Shown: piece by piece, positions 1-8,208 of the stretch
How positions within the stretch are numbered: the first letter of the stretch is position 1
Layout: each line of letters begins with the position of its first letter
From: a virus
Direction: 5' to 3' (one strand)
DNA: 64,000 nt
Virus record (IMG/VR): IMGVR_UViG_3300025012_000046
Location: 35,506-99,505 of that record
Program-made: the position numbers and the translations under genes
The notes under the pieces: model-generated
The model's database searches: none
What the model was told of the DNA's origin: nothing
What the model saw: the letters and a program-made list of their open reading frames with translations, nothing else

Positions 1-640
1 TGGGAAGCGCGTACAATTTTTAAGTTTATTTGGCGGAGGTGCTGAAACGCTTGCTAAAGGCGTTAATATCGAAAACAGAAACCGTGTAGACGAGAATGGT
101 AACAAGCTTAATGACGACCTGACCGAAGAACAAGCGCAGCAGATTCTTGATAACTACTTTGAAAAGTATAGTGGTGTAAAACAATGTATAGATGATACCA
201 CAAAGTTTATTGAAAAGAACGGTTACTCTGTATCTATCTTTGGTAGAAAAAGGAGAATACCAGAAGTAAATGCTGAAGATAAAGGAGCTAAAGCTAGAGC
301 AATTAGACAGGGAGTGAATAGCATTTTTCAGTCTCCAGCAAGTGACAGCTTACTTTTAGCTTTGTATGATTTTCAAATATGGATAGAGGAAAATGAATAT
401 GACTTTAAACAGCTAGGTCCGTGCCACGATGCGGGTTATGGCGAAACCACTGAAGAACTTAAAGTAGAGGCTAGTGAACTACTTTTAAAGTATTTACAAA
501 CGCCACCAATACCAGTTAATATTCCTATAATAGCAGAATGTGAAGGTGGAATTTCTTGGGCCGATTTTAGTGATGATTTTGGTAATGAACTTTTAAAGGA
601 AGAAGAGGACGAAGACGAATTAGATGATGAAGCAGCATAA
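1..640 (+). CDS. DNA polymerase, family A (C-terminal part)
   Basis: Replicative DNA polymerase of the Pol I family, cut by the window edge; the reading frame is open from base 2. The fragment has 212 residues. It begins inside the O-helix motif: Lys2, Phe6 and Phe-Gly at 10-11 align with K758, F762 and Y766-G of E. coli Pol I, so the usual Tyr766 is Phe here. A fingers/palm stretch with IFGRKRRIPE follows near residues 80-90, then RQGVNSIFQSPASD near 103-115. The catalytic motif C is HDA at 142-144, where Pol I has HDE; the metal-binding Asp is kept. The C-terminus is very acidic. The HNH gene starts inside its last codons. The exonuclease domain, if any, lies outside the window; a separate 5'-3' exonuclease is encoded at 5.3 kb. 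Confidence 0.9.
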   Translation, partial: GKRVQFLSLFGGGAETLAKGVNIENRNRVDENGNKLNDDLTEEQAQQILDNYFEKYSGVKQCIDDTTKFIEKNGYSVSIFGRKRRIPEVNAEDKGAKARAIRQGVNSIFQSPASDSLLLALYDFQIWIEENEYDFKQLGPCHDAGYGETTEELKVEASELLLKYLQTPPIPVNIPIIAECEGGISWADFSDDFGNELLKEEEDEDELDDEAA

Positions 641-1172
641 AGATGGTTATTTTAATTGGATAGAGTATGAAGACCACGCCGAATTTGTAGTGTACAAAAA
701 CGAAGTTAAGTATTTTATTATAGTGGACCTTGAAGATGTGCCTAAAATAATTAACAACATAAACTCTTGGTATTTGTGTAAGCAAATAGGAGAGGTTCCT
801 AGAGTAGCAGTTAGATATGGAGAGCACGGCAAGGTTAAGCGGGATTATCTGCATAGGTTTTTAATTAAGGCACCTAAAGAGCTTATAGTGGACCACAAAG
901 ATAATAACCCACTAAATAATCGTAAACTTAATTTGAGATTAGCTGACATGTCTAATAATATGTTAAACAGGCGCGGGGCTGCTAGACAAAGCAAAACCCA
1001 GGTGAGAGGTGTATATTATGATAAGTGTAGAGATAAGTATGTGGCTGCTTTACAGGTAAATGGTGAGGTAGTATTTAGGAAACGTTTTGACACAATATCT
1101 GAAGCAATAGAAGCAGTTAAACAAGCTAGAGCTAAGTACGCGCCTTTCAGTAAAGAAGCTAGTGAGGACTAG
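624..1172 (+). CDS. HNH homing endonuclease with AP2-type DNA-binding domain
   Basis: Free-standing HNH endonuclease of the phage homing type. Of 182 residues, the central part shows the HNH core (LHRFL, then VDHKDNNPLNNR and LRLADMSNNM). The C-terminal part (VRGVYYDKCRDKYVAALQV, then FDTISEAIEAVKQAR) matches the AP2 DNA-binding fold common in these enzymes. The start overlaps the end of the DNA polymerase gene by 17 bases; a second ATG follows directly. Such genes usually cut the allele lacking them and spread into neighbouring conserved genes, here probably the polymerase. The gene is intact. No intron or intein boundary is visible in the polymerase fragment. Confidence 0.85.
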   Translation: MMKQHKDGYFNWIEYEDHAEFVVYKNEVKYFIIVDLEDVPKIINNINSWYLCKQIGEVPRVAVRYGEHGKVKRDYLHRFLIKAPKELIVDHKDNNPLNNRKLNLRLADMSNNMLNRRGAARQSKTQVRGVYYDKCRDKYVAALQVNGEVVFRKRFDTISEAIEAVKQARAKYAPFSKEASED

Positions 1173-1177
1173 GCAGC

Positions 1178-1432
1178 ATGATAACAAATAAAGAAAACAT
1201 CAACACCATCTTCGACGAAAAGTTCCGCCCAACCAAATTTGAAGCAAACCAAGACGGAGACTGCTGTACACTAGACGCATTAAATTCAATCCACCTATCA
1301 GTAGAATCAGGAGGAGCCGGTGACGTTCTTATTGCTGCTTTGCTAGGGATTCTAGGCCCACTAAGTTTTATCTTAGGTTGGTCACTACATAGTGATAAAG
1401 CAAAACAACCGCTAATAAAACGCAGAAAATAA
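1178..1432 (+). CDS. Small membrane protein, unknown function
   Basis: 84 residues, not recognised. The N-terminal half is soluble and polar (QDGDCCTLDAL). Residues about 47-68 form one hydrophobic segment (GDVLIAALLGILGPLSFILG) followed by a basic tail (KRRK), so a single-pass membrane protein is likely. It is the first of four small genes packed between the HNH gene and DNA ligase, with stops and starts touching or nearly so, so it is probably co-transcribed with the polymerase. Confidence 0.6.
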   Translation: MITNKENINTIFDEKFRPTKFEANQDGDCCTLDALNSIHLSVESGGAGDVLIAALLGILGPLSFILGWSLHSDKAKQPLIKRRK

Positions 1433-1708
1433 ATGTCAACAATACTCTGCAAAGAAAATCAAAATCTAGCTATCACCACCTCTCTACTGATCATATCACT
1501 TACGAATATGAATGTAGACCCCGCATCATTTATGCTTGAGGTGGGAGAAGAGTTGAATGCTGAAGAGTTACTAGAGTATACTAACAGTATAAGTAAGGTA
1601 CTGCTTAAGGTGTACAATAAAGATAGTGACTCGTATAAGTACTTGTGGTTAGTGAATAAAACTTTAAGAGGATGGGCCGAAAGAGGCTATTCAGTGAGGA
1701 TAGTATAA
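1433..1708 (+). CDS. Hypothetical protein
   Basis: 91 residues if the first ATG, directly after the previous stop, is used. An internal ATG at 1508 would give a 66-residue protein beginning MNVDPASFML and may be the better start, since the first 25 codons read like a Ser/Thr/Leu-rich leader. The body is acidic and helical (EELNAEELLEYTNSISKVLL). No family is recognised. It is followed immediately by the next gene. Confidence 0.5.
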   Translation: MSTILCKENQNLAITTSLLIISLTNMNVDPASFMLEVGEELNAEELLEYTNSISKVLLKVYNKDSDSYKYLWLVNKTLRGWAERGYSVRIV

Positions 1709-1984
1709 ATGAAACCTGTAGTTTTTGAAGGGCACAACATTGTGTTAGGTGAAAGCCAACCTGAGTATTTAGATTTACCTGCTCTTAGGTGTGATGATGA
1801 TTGTGATACTGTGTGGTCGTGTTGGGAACTAGATAAAAACGATATTGAAGACCTAATTAAAACTAGAAAGCTTTGGGTTGGGCAATTAACGTTTGGCTAC
1901 CCGTTTCATCCTCAAATGGTAACAACGGTAATGCCAGCAGAAGTATCAGTGGCTGTTTATAAATCACGTAATGGAGGTATGTAA
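1709..1984 (+). CDS. Hypothetical protein
   Basis: 91 residues, not recognised. It contains an acidic Cys-bearing stretch (RCDDDCDTVWSCWELD) near residues 29-44 and a Pro/aromatic segment (TFGYPFHPQM). Its stop overlaps the next start by one base (TAATG), so the two are translationally coupled. Confidence 0.55.
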   Translation: MKPVVFEGHNIVLGESQPEYLDLPALRCDDDCDTVWSCWELDKNDIEDLIKTRKLWVGQLTFGYPFHPQMVTTVMPAEVSVAVYKSRNGGM

Positions 1985-2142
1985 TGTCTGATTTGGTAAA
2001 AGTAAGCGCCACTTTGACTGCACTAGCTATGTGGTTAGTTACTAGTGCATTTTTAGTTTGCACCTTAATTGGTGCTCTTATTGTGATTGACGATTCTTGG
2101 TTAGAAATTGGAAGTAAATTGGCGCAGGATTTAAGGGGCTAA
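1984..2142 (+). CDS. Small transmembrane protein
   Basis: 52 residues. It starts at an ATG that shares one base with the preceding stop. Residues about 10-35 form one long hydrophobic helix (from TLTALAMWLVTSAF to GALIVI), with a short acidic/polar tail after it. The function is unknown. Ligase follows two bases after its stop, and the ligase ribosome-binding site (AAGGGG) lies inside its last codons. Confidence 0.55.
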   Translation: MSDLVKVSATLTALAMWLVTSAFLVCTLIGALIVIDDSWLEIGSKLAQDLRG

Positions 2143-2144
2143 AA

Positions 2145-3470
2145 TTGAAGGAATTCAAAACGCTAGAGCTTATAGCAGCAACCCCAAGTAAAAATGACAA
2201 AATAAGATTGTTGAAAGAGAATGAGACACCTGATCTTAAGAAGCTGCTCAACTACACGTATGACCGATACAAAACTTATCGTGTAAACAAGGTAGACAAG
2301 CCTGAAACATACAATATTATCCAGCCTGAGATGGGAAATGAACTTTTCAATCTGCTAGACCTTTTGAGAGAACATAAGACAGGCTCTAATGATGCCAAGA
2401 AGCTTATCAAAAGCACAATGTCTAAGTGTACCGAAGCTGGAGCTAAATGGATTGAAAGAGTATTCAAGCGCAACCTAGACATAGGAATGGATGAGAAGTC
2501 TATAAACAAGGCTTTCCCTGATCTTATCCCTGTGTTTGACGTTCAGCTGGCCTTTCCTATTGACGAGCATTGGGATAGCATCGTATATCCAGTTATCCTT
2601 GATCCTAAGCTTGATGGTATGCGGGTTATCACCATAGTTAAGGATGATAAAGTTTCCTTCTTATCAAGAGAAGGTATGGAATTTATTAACATGCAGGCGT
2701 TTGCCGAAGAGGTTAAGTCTATACGTCCCGGTACAAACTTCGTGTTAGACGGCGAGATTTACGGTGGCAAACTAAACCCTAACTGCAAGAAAGCTGTAGA
2801 AAAAGTTAAGGCAAATAAGCCCTACAAGTTTACTCAAGCTTCGTCTATGGTAAAGGATAGTAAAACTACGCCGCAAGAGATGCGCAAGTACCTTGAGTAC
2901 ATCGTGTGGGATATTATAGAGCTTGACTACTTTGAATCACAAGGTAAACGCGGAACAAACGAAGAGTGTGGTGAGCGGAGACTTAAGCTTGCTGCTCTGT
3001 TTGAACGTATCGGTGAGCGTGAGTTCAAGAATGTGAAGTACCTTGAGAATGTTGTAGCTTTCTCTAGGGAAGAAATAATAACGTATCGTGACAAGTGTAT
3101 TGCTGAAGGCTTTGAAGGCTGTATGATCAAAGCTGTTGCTGGTAGTTATGATTTCAAGCGAAGTAAATCTGTGCTTAAGTTTAAGGAATTCCATACAGGT
3201 GACTTTAGGATTAAAGTCGCTATTGAAGGTACAGGTAAGTATGAAGGTATGCTTGGTGCAGTTAAGGTGGAAGCTCCAGGTGTTGACTCTGAGATTGGTA
3301 CTGGCTTCACAGATGACGAGAGGGCTGATCTTTGGGTAGAGTGGTTGGCTGGGAGGCTTACCGGGCAGATTATTGAAGCTCTGTATCAGGAAATTACTAG
3401 TGAAGGTGCTTTGCGTTTTAGTAGCTTCTTACGTATGCGTCCTGATAAGAGCGAACCTAGTCTTTACTAA
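2145..3470 (+). CDS. ATP-dependent DNA ligase
   Basis: Seals nicks during phage replication and recombination. The 441-residue protein has the nucleotidyltransferase motifs in order: motif I KLDGMR with the adenylated Lys near residue 154, motif III LDGEIYGG near 202, motif IV EGCMIK near 325, and motif V LKFKEF near 344. An OB-fold domain follows at the C-terminus. The start is TTG, chosen because AAGGGG sits about six bases upstream and translation from it gives a normal N-terminus. It ends the operon upstream of a strong promoter at 3.53 kb. Confidence 0.95.
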   Translation: MKEFKTLELIAATPSKNDKIRLLKENETPDLKKLLNYTYDRYKTYRVNKVDKPETYNIIQPEMGNELFNLLDLLREHKTGSNDAKKLIKSTMSKCTEAGAKWIERVFKRNLDIGMDEKSINKAFPDLIPVFDVQLAFPIDEHWDSIVYPVILDPKLDGMRVITIVKDDKVSFLSREGMEFINMQAFAEEVKSIRPGTNFVLDGEIYGGKLNPNCKKAVEKVKANKPYKFTQASSMVKDSKTTPQEMRKYLEYIVWDIIELDYFESQGKRGTNEECGERRLKLAALFERIGEREFKNVKYLENVVAFSREEIITYRDKCIAEGFEGCMIKAVAGSYDFKRSKSVLKFKEFHTGDFRIKVAIEGTGKYEGMLGAVKVEAPGVDSEIGTGFTDDERADLWVEWLAGRLTGQIIEALYQEITSEGALRFSSFLRMRPDKSEPSLY

Positions 3471-3529
3471 CACACTAATTGAACACTAACATTAGTTATG
3501 TTAATTTGCAAACTCATGTTAAAATTTGC

Positions 3530-3558
3530 TTGACAAAAGGTATGGCTTGTGTTATAAT
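3530..3558 (+). promoter_or_regulatory. Sigma-70 promoter, near-perfect consensus
   Basis: TTGACA (3530-3535), 17-base spacer, TATAAT (3553-3558) with the extended -10 form TGTTATAATGC. It sits in the gap after ligase and drives the small gene at 3602 and the genes behind it. The same motif, with the same flanking bases, recurs at 6258 and 14470. Confidence 0.9.
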
Positions 3559-3601
3559 GCGGCATCTTTTGAAATTGAAATGTTAATTAGAGGTCTAACA
3601 A

Positions 3602-3739
3602 ATGATCGACTTTGAAAAAGAAGCAAGGGATTTCTGTAACAAAGGCCCAATTAGTGTTGAAACACTAGCTGAGTTGTTAGCTGCTACTTGGGACAAAGGG
3701 TATAACTACGCTGTACGATACTTTTACGAGAGGGACTAA
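3602..3739 (+). CDS. Small hypothetical protein
   Basis: 45 residues beginning MIDFEKEARDF and ending AVRYFYERD; acidic, helical, not recognised. It is the first gene behind the promoter at 3.53 kb. The start is set by AGAGG about eight bases upstream. The next gene begins at a TTG three bases past the stop, and its ribosome-binding site (GAGAGGG) lies inside this gene. Confidence 0.6.
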   Translation: MIDFEKEARDFCNKGPISVETLAELLAATWDKGYNYAVRYFYERD

Positions 3740-3741
3740 AT

Positions 3742-4221
3742 TTGGCAAAGTTTAAAGTTGGAGATAAAGTGGTATTGGCTAGAATTCTAACAGGAGACGG
3801 TACTAGTTATAATATTGGCGACTCTGCATACATAACAGATGAATTTATTAATTATAACGGCGAACATACGTATATGATTAACGATGACGAAGAGTGGAGT
3901 GAAGACGAACTAGACCTCTACGTAGAAGAAAAAGAGCCAGAAGCAGTTAAAGTAGTAGACAGTAATTCTAAAGAAATTGAGGTAGGATTTGTGCCTAAAA
4001 CAAAATTTGACGAAGTAAACAAGGCTGAGCACTACAATCAAGGCAAGTATGAAGTTATCGACGTGCTTAAGGACTGGCTCACTAAAGAGGAATTTATAGG
4101 CTTCTGTCGTGGTAATACGTTGAAGTATGTTGCTAGGTATCAGAAAAAGGGTGGAGTTAAAGACCTACAGAAAGCTGAGTACTATAACAATAAGTTGATG
4201 GAAGCTTTGGGCGAGAAATAA
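3742..4221 (+). CDS. DUF3310 protein with N-terminal SH3-like region
   Basis: 159 residues with a TTG start. The C-terminal 65 residues match the DUF3310 family, annotated in phages as a putative nucleotide kinase-associated protein: EHYNQGKYEVIDVLKDW, then GNTLKYVARYQKKGG, then LQKAEYYNNKL. The N-terminal 55 residues (KFKVGDKVVLARI, then YMINDDEEWSEDELDL) look like a small SH3/KOW-type beta barrel. It lies between the promoter and thyX, which fits a role in nucleotide metabolism, but the catalytic role of DUF3310 is not established. Confidence 0.8.
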   Translation: MAKFKVGDKVVLARILTGDGTSYNIGDSAYITDEFINYNGEHTYMINDDEEWSEDELDLYVEEKEPEAVKVVDSNSKEIEVGFVPKTKFDEVNKAEHYNQGKYEVIDVLKDWLTKEEFIGFCRGNTLKYVARYQKKGGVKDLQKAEYYNNKLMEALGEK

Positions 4222-4224
4222 CCT

Positions 4225-4881
4225 ATGGAAATAAACCTGCTACACGTAACACCTATGTCTGTGTTGGTAAAAGCAATACGCACCTGTTATGACTCACATG
4301 AAAGAAGTGATAGCGTTTGGTATACTGCTGACACTTTTGATCTTGGTCCTAAAGACAAAGCACTAATACAGCAAATTATAGACTCAGGTCACTTGTCAAC
4401 CCTTGAGCACGTCAACTTCACCTTCTATCTAAAGGGATTCTCAAGGGCAGTTCTTCAGCAACTTAGCAGGCATCGGATAACTACCCCTAGTGTTAAGTCA
4501 AGCCGGTACACGCTAAAAGAGCTTAAGAATGAGCCTCCGTTTTTGGATAAGTTTTTAAATCCTCTGACTGAAAGAGCTAGCAAATACTTGGTCTTCACAG
4601 GAGTAGAGGAAGTAGACATTTATTCGGTATGGGCGTTGGAGCACGTTAGACGCTGCGTTTCAAAAGGTATTCAGAATGATAAAGCAAAATACTGTATGCC
4701 AGATGCTTATAAAACTGACGCTACTTTAACACTGAACGTTAGGTCATTCCGAAACTTGCTTCAACTTAGAACGTCTGAAAAAGCTTTATGGGAATTTCAG
4801 GATTTGGCTCACGGTATGTTTAGTGTAGTACCTGAAGAATACAAATTTTTGATGGAAGATTGTGTGCATGGAAAACTTTAA
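4225..4881 (+). CDS. thyX: FAD-dependent thymidylate synthase ThyX
   Basis: Makes dTMP from dUMP using FAD, NADPH and methylene-tetrahydrofolate, replacing ThyA. The 218-residue protein carries the ThyX signature RHR-x7-S (RHRITTPSVKS) followed by SRYT near residue 90. Upstream is HLSTLEHVNFTF, the conserved 'SLEH' segment, and the C-terminal part has LNVRSFRNLLQLRTSEKA, which matches the substrate-binding end of the family. Together with dUTPase and ribonucleotide reductase at 18-21 kb it supplies dTTP to the phage. Confidence 0.93.
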   Translation: MEINLLHVTPMSVLVKAIRTCYDSHERSDSVWYTADTFDLGPKDKALIQQIIDSGHLSTLEHVNFTFYLKGFSRAVLQQLSRHRITTPSVKSSRYTLKELKNEPPFLDKFLNPLTERASKYLVFTGVEEVDIYSVWALEHVRRCVSKGIQNDKAKYCMPDAYKTDATLTLNVRSFRNLLQLRTSEKALWEFQDLAHGMFSVVPEEYKFLMEDCVHGKL

Positions 4882-5263
4882 CTGGTGTGGTGGTAAAATA
4901 ATAGTGTCAGACTTAGTTCCTAAAAAGTTAGTTCAAACTAAATTTCCACGCTCTAAGAAAAGGCGCATACGTGAAAAGTGGGCTAAGAGGTATACTAAAG
5001 AAGTGCCACAGGCTTTAGTTTTAAATTACGGTGATTGTATATTGCCACGCAGCATTTATAACGAGATGCAGCGTTATTGGGATAATAGGTATAAAGATTG
5101 CCTTGAGGTAGGCAACACAGTAACTGTTAGCGCAAATGAAAAGTACAGTGACACTGTTACAACAGACACGATTAAAAATGTAATGGAAATGATGAAATCT
5201 ATTGAGGTTAAAACGCCAGATACTTTGTTTAGTTGGCGTAGAATGGACGATATAATTGGCTAG
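4868..5263 (+). CDS. Hypothetical basic protein
   Basis: 131 residues from the ATG at 4868; a GTG six bases earlier is possible. It overlaps the end of thyX by 14 bases. The N-terminal half is strongly basic (KFPRSKKRRIREKWAKRY), suggesting nucleic-acid binding. The C-terminal half is acidic/helical. No family is recognised. The exonuclease gene begins inside its last codons, so translation is probably coupled. Confidence 0.6.
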   Translation: MENFNWCGGKIIVSDLVPKKLVQTKFPRSKKRRIREKWAKRYTKEVPQALVLNYGDCILPRSIYNEMQRYWDNRYKDCLEVGNTVTVSANEKYSDTVTTDTIKNVMEMMKSIEVKTPDTLFSWRRMDDIIG

Positions 5264-6227
5264 AATACTTTTAATAGATACACTCAACTCAATGTACTGC
5301 CTTTATCACAGAAAAGAAGTTAAGCCTGCTTACAACTTTATCTGTGCTGTTAGGAAGATGATAGAGGACTATTCAGTTGACAAGGTAGTTCTAAGTACAG
5401 ACTGGGGTAAGTCTGTTTATCGTGCTAAACTTCATCCTGAGTATAAAGCACCTAGAGAAGAAAAACGTAAGCAATTAACTACAACAGAAAAGGCTCAGCT
5501 TGCCAAGTTCTACAAAGAAGTAGAAAGATTAATGGAACTTGGGCCTCTGTTTGGGATGGAAACAATAAAAGGCTTTGGTGTAGAGAGCGACGATTTCATA
5601 AGTGCCATCGTAAATAACGCTGACCTATCCCAACATGAAATTATGGTTCTGTCTACTGACACAGACCTTCATCAGCTTATCAGGAAAGGTGTGATTCAAA
5701 GGTCTTACGCTAGCAAGATGAAGTTTGGAAATGACTATCTTCCAACTAATGTTTGGGTCAATAGAAAGCGCTACGTAGACATGTACGGAATTGAGCCATG
5801 GCAATATGCTCATGTTAAAAGTCTGACTGGCGATACTTCTGATAACGTTCACGGTGTGCCTGGACTTGGTAATGTTAACGCCTTGAAATTGATACAGAAG
5901 TATGGGACGTTAGAAGGAGTGCAGCAGAACATAGGCAATATACTTGACGAGATTCCTAAGTTCCCAAAGAAAGTAATACCTGAGCTAGAATCTAATTTTG
6001 CTGTGGTTGAAAAAGCATTTAAACTGATCAATCTGAATCATGAATCAGAAGCTTATCACGAAATATTTTCTATTGAGGATCAGAATAATATAACTAGAGT
6101 GTTAAACTCGTTTGACAAGTCAAACCAAGTTGATGAAGAAAAAGTAAAAGACTTCTTGTACGAAGTTGGTGCTGTAAATCGCGTAGTGGAATTTGAGAGC
6201 TTTATTAGACCGTTTTGGGGCAACTAA
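5256..6227 (+). CDS. 5'-3' exonuclease / flap endonuclease
   Basis: Removes RNA primers and 5' flaps; equivalent to T5 D15 or the Pol I 5' nuclease domain. The 323-residue protein starts at TTG (ARILLIDTLNSMY). Metal-binding acidic clusters are visible: LLIDT near residue 7, VLSTDWG near 45, VESDDFISA near 110, LSTDTDLHQL near 131, and LTGDTSDNVHGVPGLG near 190-205, the last including the helix-hairpin-helix start. As the polymerase fragment cannot show its own N-terminus, this separate gene probably supplies the 5' nuclease. Confidence 0.9.
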   Translation: MARILLIDTLNSMYCLYHRKEVKPAYNFICAVRKMIEDYSVDKVVLSTDWGKSVYRAKLHPEYKAPREEKRKQLTTTEKAQLAKFYKEVERLMELGPLFGMETIKGFGVESDDFISAIVNNADLSQHEIMVLSTDTDLHQLIRKGVIQRSYASKMKFGNDYLPTNVWVNRKRYVDMYGIEPWQYAHVKSLTGDTSDNVHGVPGLGNVNALKLIQKYGTLEGVQQNIGNILDEIPKFPKKVIPELESNFAVVEKAFKLINLNHESEAYHEIFSIEDQNNITRVLNSFDKSNQVDEEKVKDFLYEVGAVNRVVEFESFIRPFWGN

Positions 6228-6257
6228 ATTTTAAATAACAAGTAAGTTATATTTTGC

Positions 6258-6286
6258 TTGACAAACTATAATCTTTGTGTTATAAT
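6258..6286 (+). promoter_or_regulatory. Sigma-70 promoter, near-perfect consensus
   Basis: TTGACA (6258-6263), 17-base spacer, TATAAT (6281-6286), with CTTGACAAAC at the -35 and TGTTATAATGC at the -10. It lies in the 91-base gap before the 75-residue gene and the ssDNA-binding-type protein, and would explain strong early expression of the latter. Confidence 0.9.
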
Positions 6287-6318
6287 GCGCCATCTTTAAT
6301 TGAATTGAGGTCACAAAA

Positions 6319-6546
6319 ATGAATGAAGAAGTAACAGGTAGACTTGAAAATTGGTATGTAGCTAACGGGGTGGTGTGGGGCAACTTGCACGACGATGTTC
6401 GTAAGCGGTGGGACGACGGAGAACACATACGCACATCAACGGTACAAGGCTCTACCACAAATCTGAAAGAAGGTGAGGTGGTTAAAACTCGTAATTCACT
6501 TTATTTGTTGGGCAAGAAAGCAGGACTAAAATCTAAAGAAGTATAA
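6319..6546 (+). CDS. Hypothetical protein
   Basis: 75 residues, first gene after the 6.26 kb promoter, with GAGG about nine bases upstream. The middle part (RKRWDDGEHIRTSTVQGS, then VVKTRNSLYLLG) resembles small phage proteins describing 'regions requiring a GXXG turn', but I do not recognise a family. Probably a soluble early protein. Confidence 0.6.
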   Translation: MNEEVTGRLENWYVANGVVWGNLHDDVRKRWDDGEHIRTSTVQGSTTNLKEGEVVKTRNSLYLLGKKAGLKSKEV

Positions 6547-6587
6547 TTTAACTGTAATCAAACTTAATCTTAGGAGACAATTTTACT

Positions 6588-7421
6588 ATGGCAAAAGAAA
6601 CACTTACACCTGAACAAGAATTTGAGAAACTGCTTGAAGGACTTACCGAAGAACAGAAGGCTGAGCTTAGAAGGATTTCAGGTGTAAACAACGTTGGCAA
6701 TTTTGACAAAATCCCAGTGTTTAAAGTTAACACTCAGGAAGACGAAGATAAGAAGGGCAAGTCTATTAAGAAAGGCAACTTCGTTATTGGGCAGTCTATG
6801 AATAACGACGAGCTTGAGGATGCAGGTACGGACTTGGGGAGCACTTGTGAAGGCGTAATTTTTGCTGCGCCCAAGCAATACTCTTACTACCACAAAGACG
6901 CTAAGAAGCGTTGTATCAGTAATCTGATCTTCGATAGCAACGACGTGGCTATCGGTAGTACTCTTGGCTTCAAATGTGCCGACAAAACTTGTCCTCGCCG
7001 CCAAGAAGGTATTGCTAAAGAAGAAAAATGTGGTCAACAGTTTGTGGTTTATTCTCAGGTTAACGGTGAGAAGGTGGTTTCTTATCACAAGAAATCAAAC
7101 TACATGCCGATGAACGACCACCTTAAGGCTCTCGGCAGTTACCCATACATGTACACAACCAAGTTCAAGACTGCCAAAGAAAAGAACGGAAACGTTACGT
7201 ACTACGTTATTGTTCCCGAAAAAGGTAATCCGGTTCCTAGTATCGAAATGAAACAGAACCTTGACCTTGCTATGGAAACATGTAAGGGCATCAAAGCTTT
7301 TGAGCAGCAGAGAGAAACAAAGAACAAACAGCTTGCACACAAGCCTTCACAATCTACTGAAGGTCTTGGTTTTGAAGAAACTAAAACGCAAACCAAAGAA
7401 GGCGAACTGGTTTTTGAGTAA
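6588..7421 (+). CDS. Putative single-stranded DNA-binding protein
   Basis: 277 residues. Features that suggest an SSB: its own strong promoter and terminator, a position in the replication cluster, a central beta-rich domain with a Cys cluster that could bind zinc as in T4 gp32 (FKCADKTCPRRQEG, then KCGQQFVVY, residues about 128-152), and an acidic C-terminal tail ending in KEGELVFE after a Gln/Lys linker. The N-terminus is helical and charged. No diagnostic motif proves the call; a structural search would be decisive. Confidence 0.6.
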   Translation: MAKETLTPEQEFEKLLEGLTEEQKAELRRISGVNNVGNFDKIPVFKVNTQEDEDKKGKSIKKGNFVIGQSMNNDELEDAGTDLGSTCEGVIFAAPKQYSYYHKDAKKRCISNLIFDSNDVAIGSTLGFKCADKTCPRRQEGIAKEEKCGQQFVVYSQVNGEKVVSYHKKSNYMPMNDHLKALGSYPYMYTTKFKTAKEKNGNVTYYVIVPEKGNPVPSIEMKQNLDLAMETCKGIKAFEQQRETKNKQLAHKPSQSTEGLGFEETKTQTKEGELVFE

Positions 7422-7428
7422 ATAATCA

Positions 7429-7456
7429 GGGAGGGTGTAAAAGCCCTCCCTTCTTT
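7429..7456 (+). terminator. Rho-independent terminator after the SSB-like gene
   Basis: GGGAGGG (7429-7435) pairs with CCCTCCC (7444-7450) around an 8-base loop and is followed by TTCTTT. It would end or attenuate transcription from the 6.26 kb promoter and helps explain why the gene before it can be expressed strongly. Confidence 0.85.
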
Positions 7457-7471
7457 ATCTGGAGGTAAAAA

Positions 7472-7660
7472 TTGAACATACTAGAAGTTATATTTGTAGG
7501 CAGTATTTTATCTGCACTTCTGTCTACACTTAGTTATTTCAAACTAGTGGCTTTGCCAGCTTGGTTTATATGGTCGCCAACCTTTATTATAACACTGCTA
7601 GGTATTTCATTATATTTGTTAGGAATAACCGTAGATATTAACTTAATACATACAAAATAA
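7472..7660 (+). CDS. Small two-helix membrane protein
   Basis: 62 residues, TTG start with a strong GGAGGT six bases upstream. Two hydrophobic segments (IFVGSILSALLSTLSYF and IITLLGISLYLLGITV) separated by a short loop. The function is unknown. It is followed by a second small membrane protein, so the pair may act together, but there is no direct evidence. Confidence 0.55.
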   Translation: MNILEVIFVGSILSALLSTLSYFKLVALPAWFIWSPTFIITLLGISLYLLGITVDINLIHTK

Positions 7661-7672
7661 GCAGGAGATTAA

Positions 7673-7867
7673 ATGTCAAAATCAACCAATAGCAGTGGTA
7701 TAGGTTTTACCGGGCTTCTCACTATAGTATTCATTACACTTAAACTGCTAGGCTATATTAGTTGGTCATGGTGGTGGGTACTAAGTCCAATTTGGATTCC
7801 AGCAATTGTAGGTATTGTCCTGCTTGCGTTAGCTGGCGTAATATTTTATTACGCGGAGAAGAAATGA
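7673..7867 (+). CDS. Small two-helix membrane protein
   Basis: 64 residues. Two hydrophobic helices (IGFTGLLTIVFITLKLLGYI and WIPAIVGIVLLALAGVIFYY) with a Trp-rich turn SWSWWWVLSP between them, then EKK. The preceding gene has the same topology. Its TGA overlaps the next ATG (ATGA). The function is unknown. Confidence 0.55.
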   Translation: MSKSTNSSGIGFTGLLTIVFITLKLLGYISWSWWWVLSPIWIPAIVGIVLLALAGVIFYYAEKK

Positions 7868-8208
7868 ACCTTTACAGAGAAGCAAAGAAACTAAACCCAC
7901 TGCACACTCTCACTTCTGGTGACATTAAGAACTCAGATAGTGCGCTGCTTACAGAAGAAGTTGAAATGGAGCTTATTGGGCACTTCAAGCAGCCTAAAGG
8001 TTGGCAGAAGGTAAATAGTAAGTGGACTAAAAAAGAAAAGACAGATAAACGCGCAGATGTACTTTATAGTGAAACAGTAAAGACACTTAGCCAGCCTGAT
8101 ATTAACTGTCCTGTTTGTGGTGGTAGAGGGCACAAAGGTTATCTGACACGAAGCAACAAAGGGCAAGACACTAGCGGGTTTATCCTTTGTAAATGTGTGC
8201 TTAAATAA
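7864..8208 (+). CDS. Hypothetical zinc-finger protein
   Basis: 114 residues from the ATG that overlaps the previous stop; the frame is open further upstream but that part is a shadow of the membrane gene. The C-terminal part has a zinc-binding arrangement, CPVCGGRGHKGYL followed by CKC at the end, a DnaJ-like CxxCxGxG half motif. The N-terminal part is basic and polar. It touches the next gene, SbcD-like nuclease, so it is probably part of the recombination operon. Confidence 0.6.
   Translation: MNLYREAKKLNPLHTLTSGDIKNSDSALLTEEVEMELIGHFKQPKGWQKVNSKWTKKEKTDKRADVLYSETVKTLSQPDINCPVCGGRGHKGYLTRSNKGQDTSGFILCKCVLK

Noticed and set aside
1-640. Intein or intron next to the first HNH gene
   Set aside because: The polymerase frame is continuous through its motifs and the HNH gene has its own start; no splice motifs seen.
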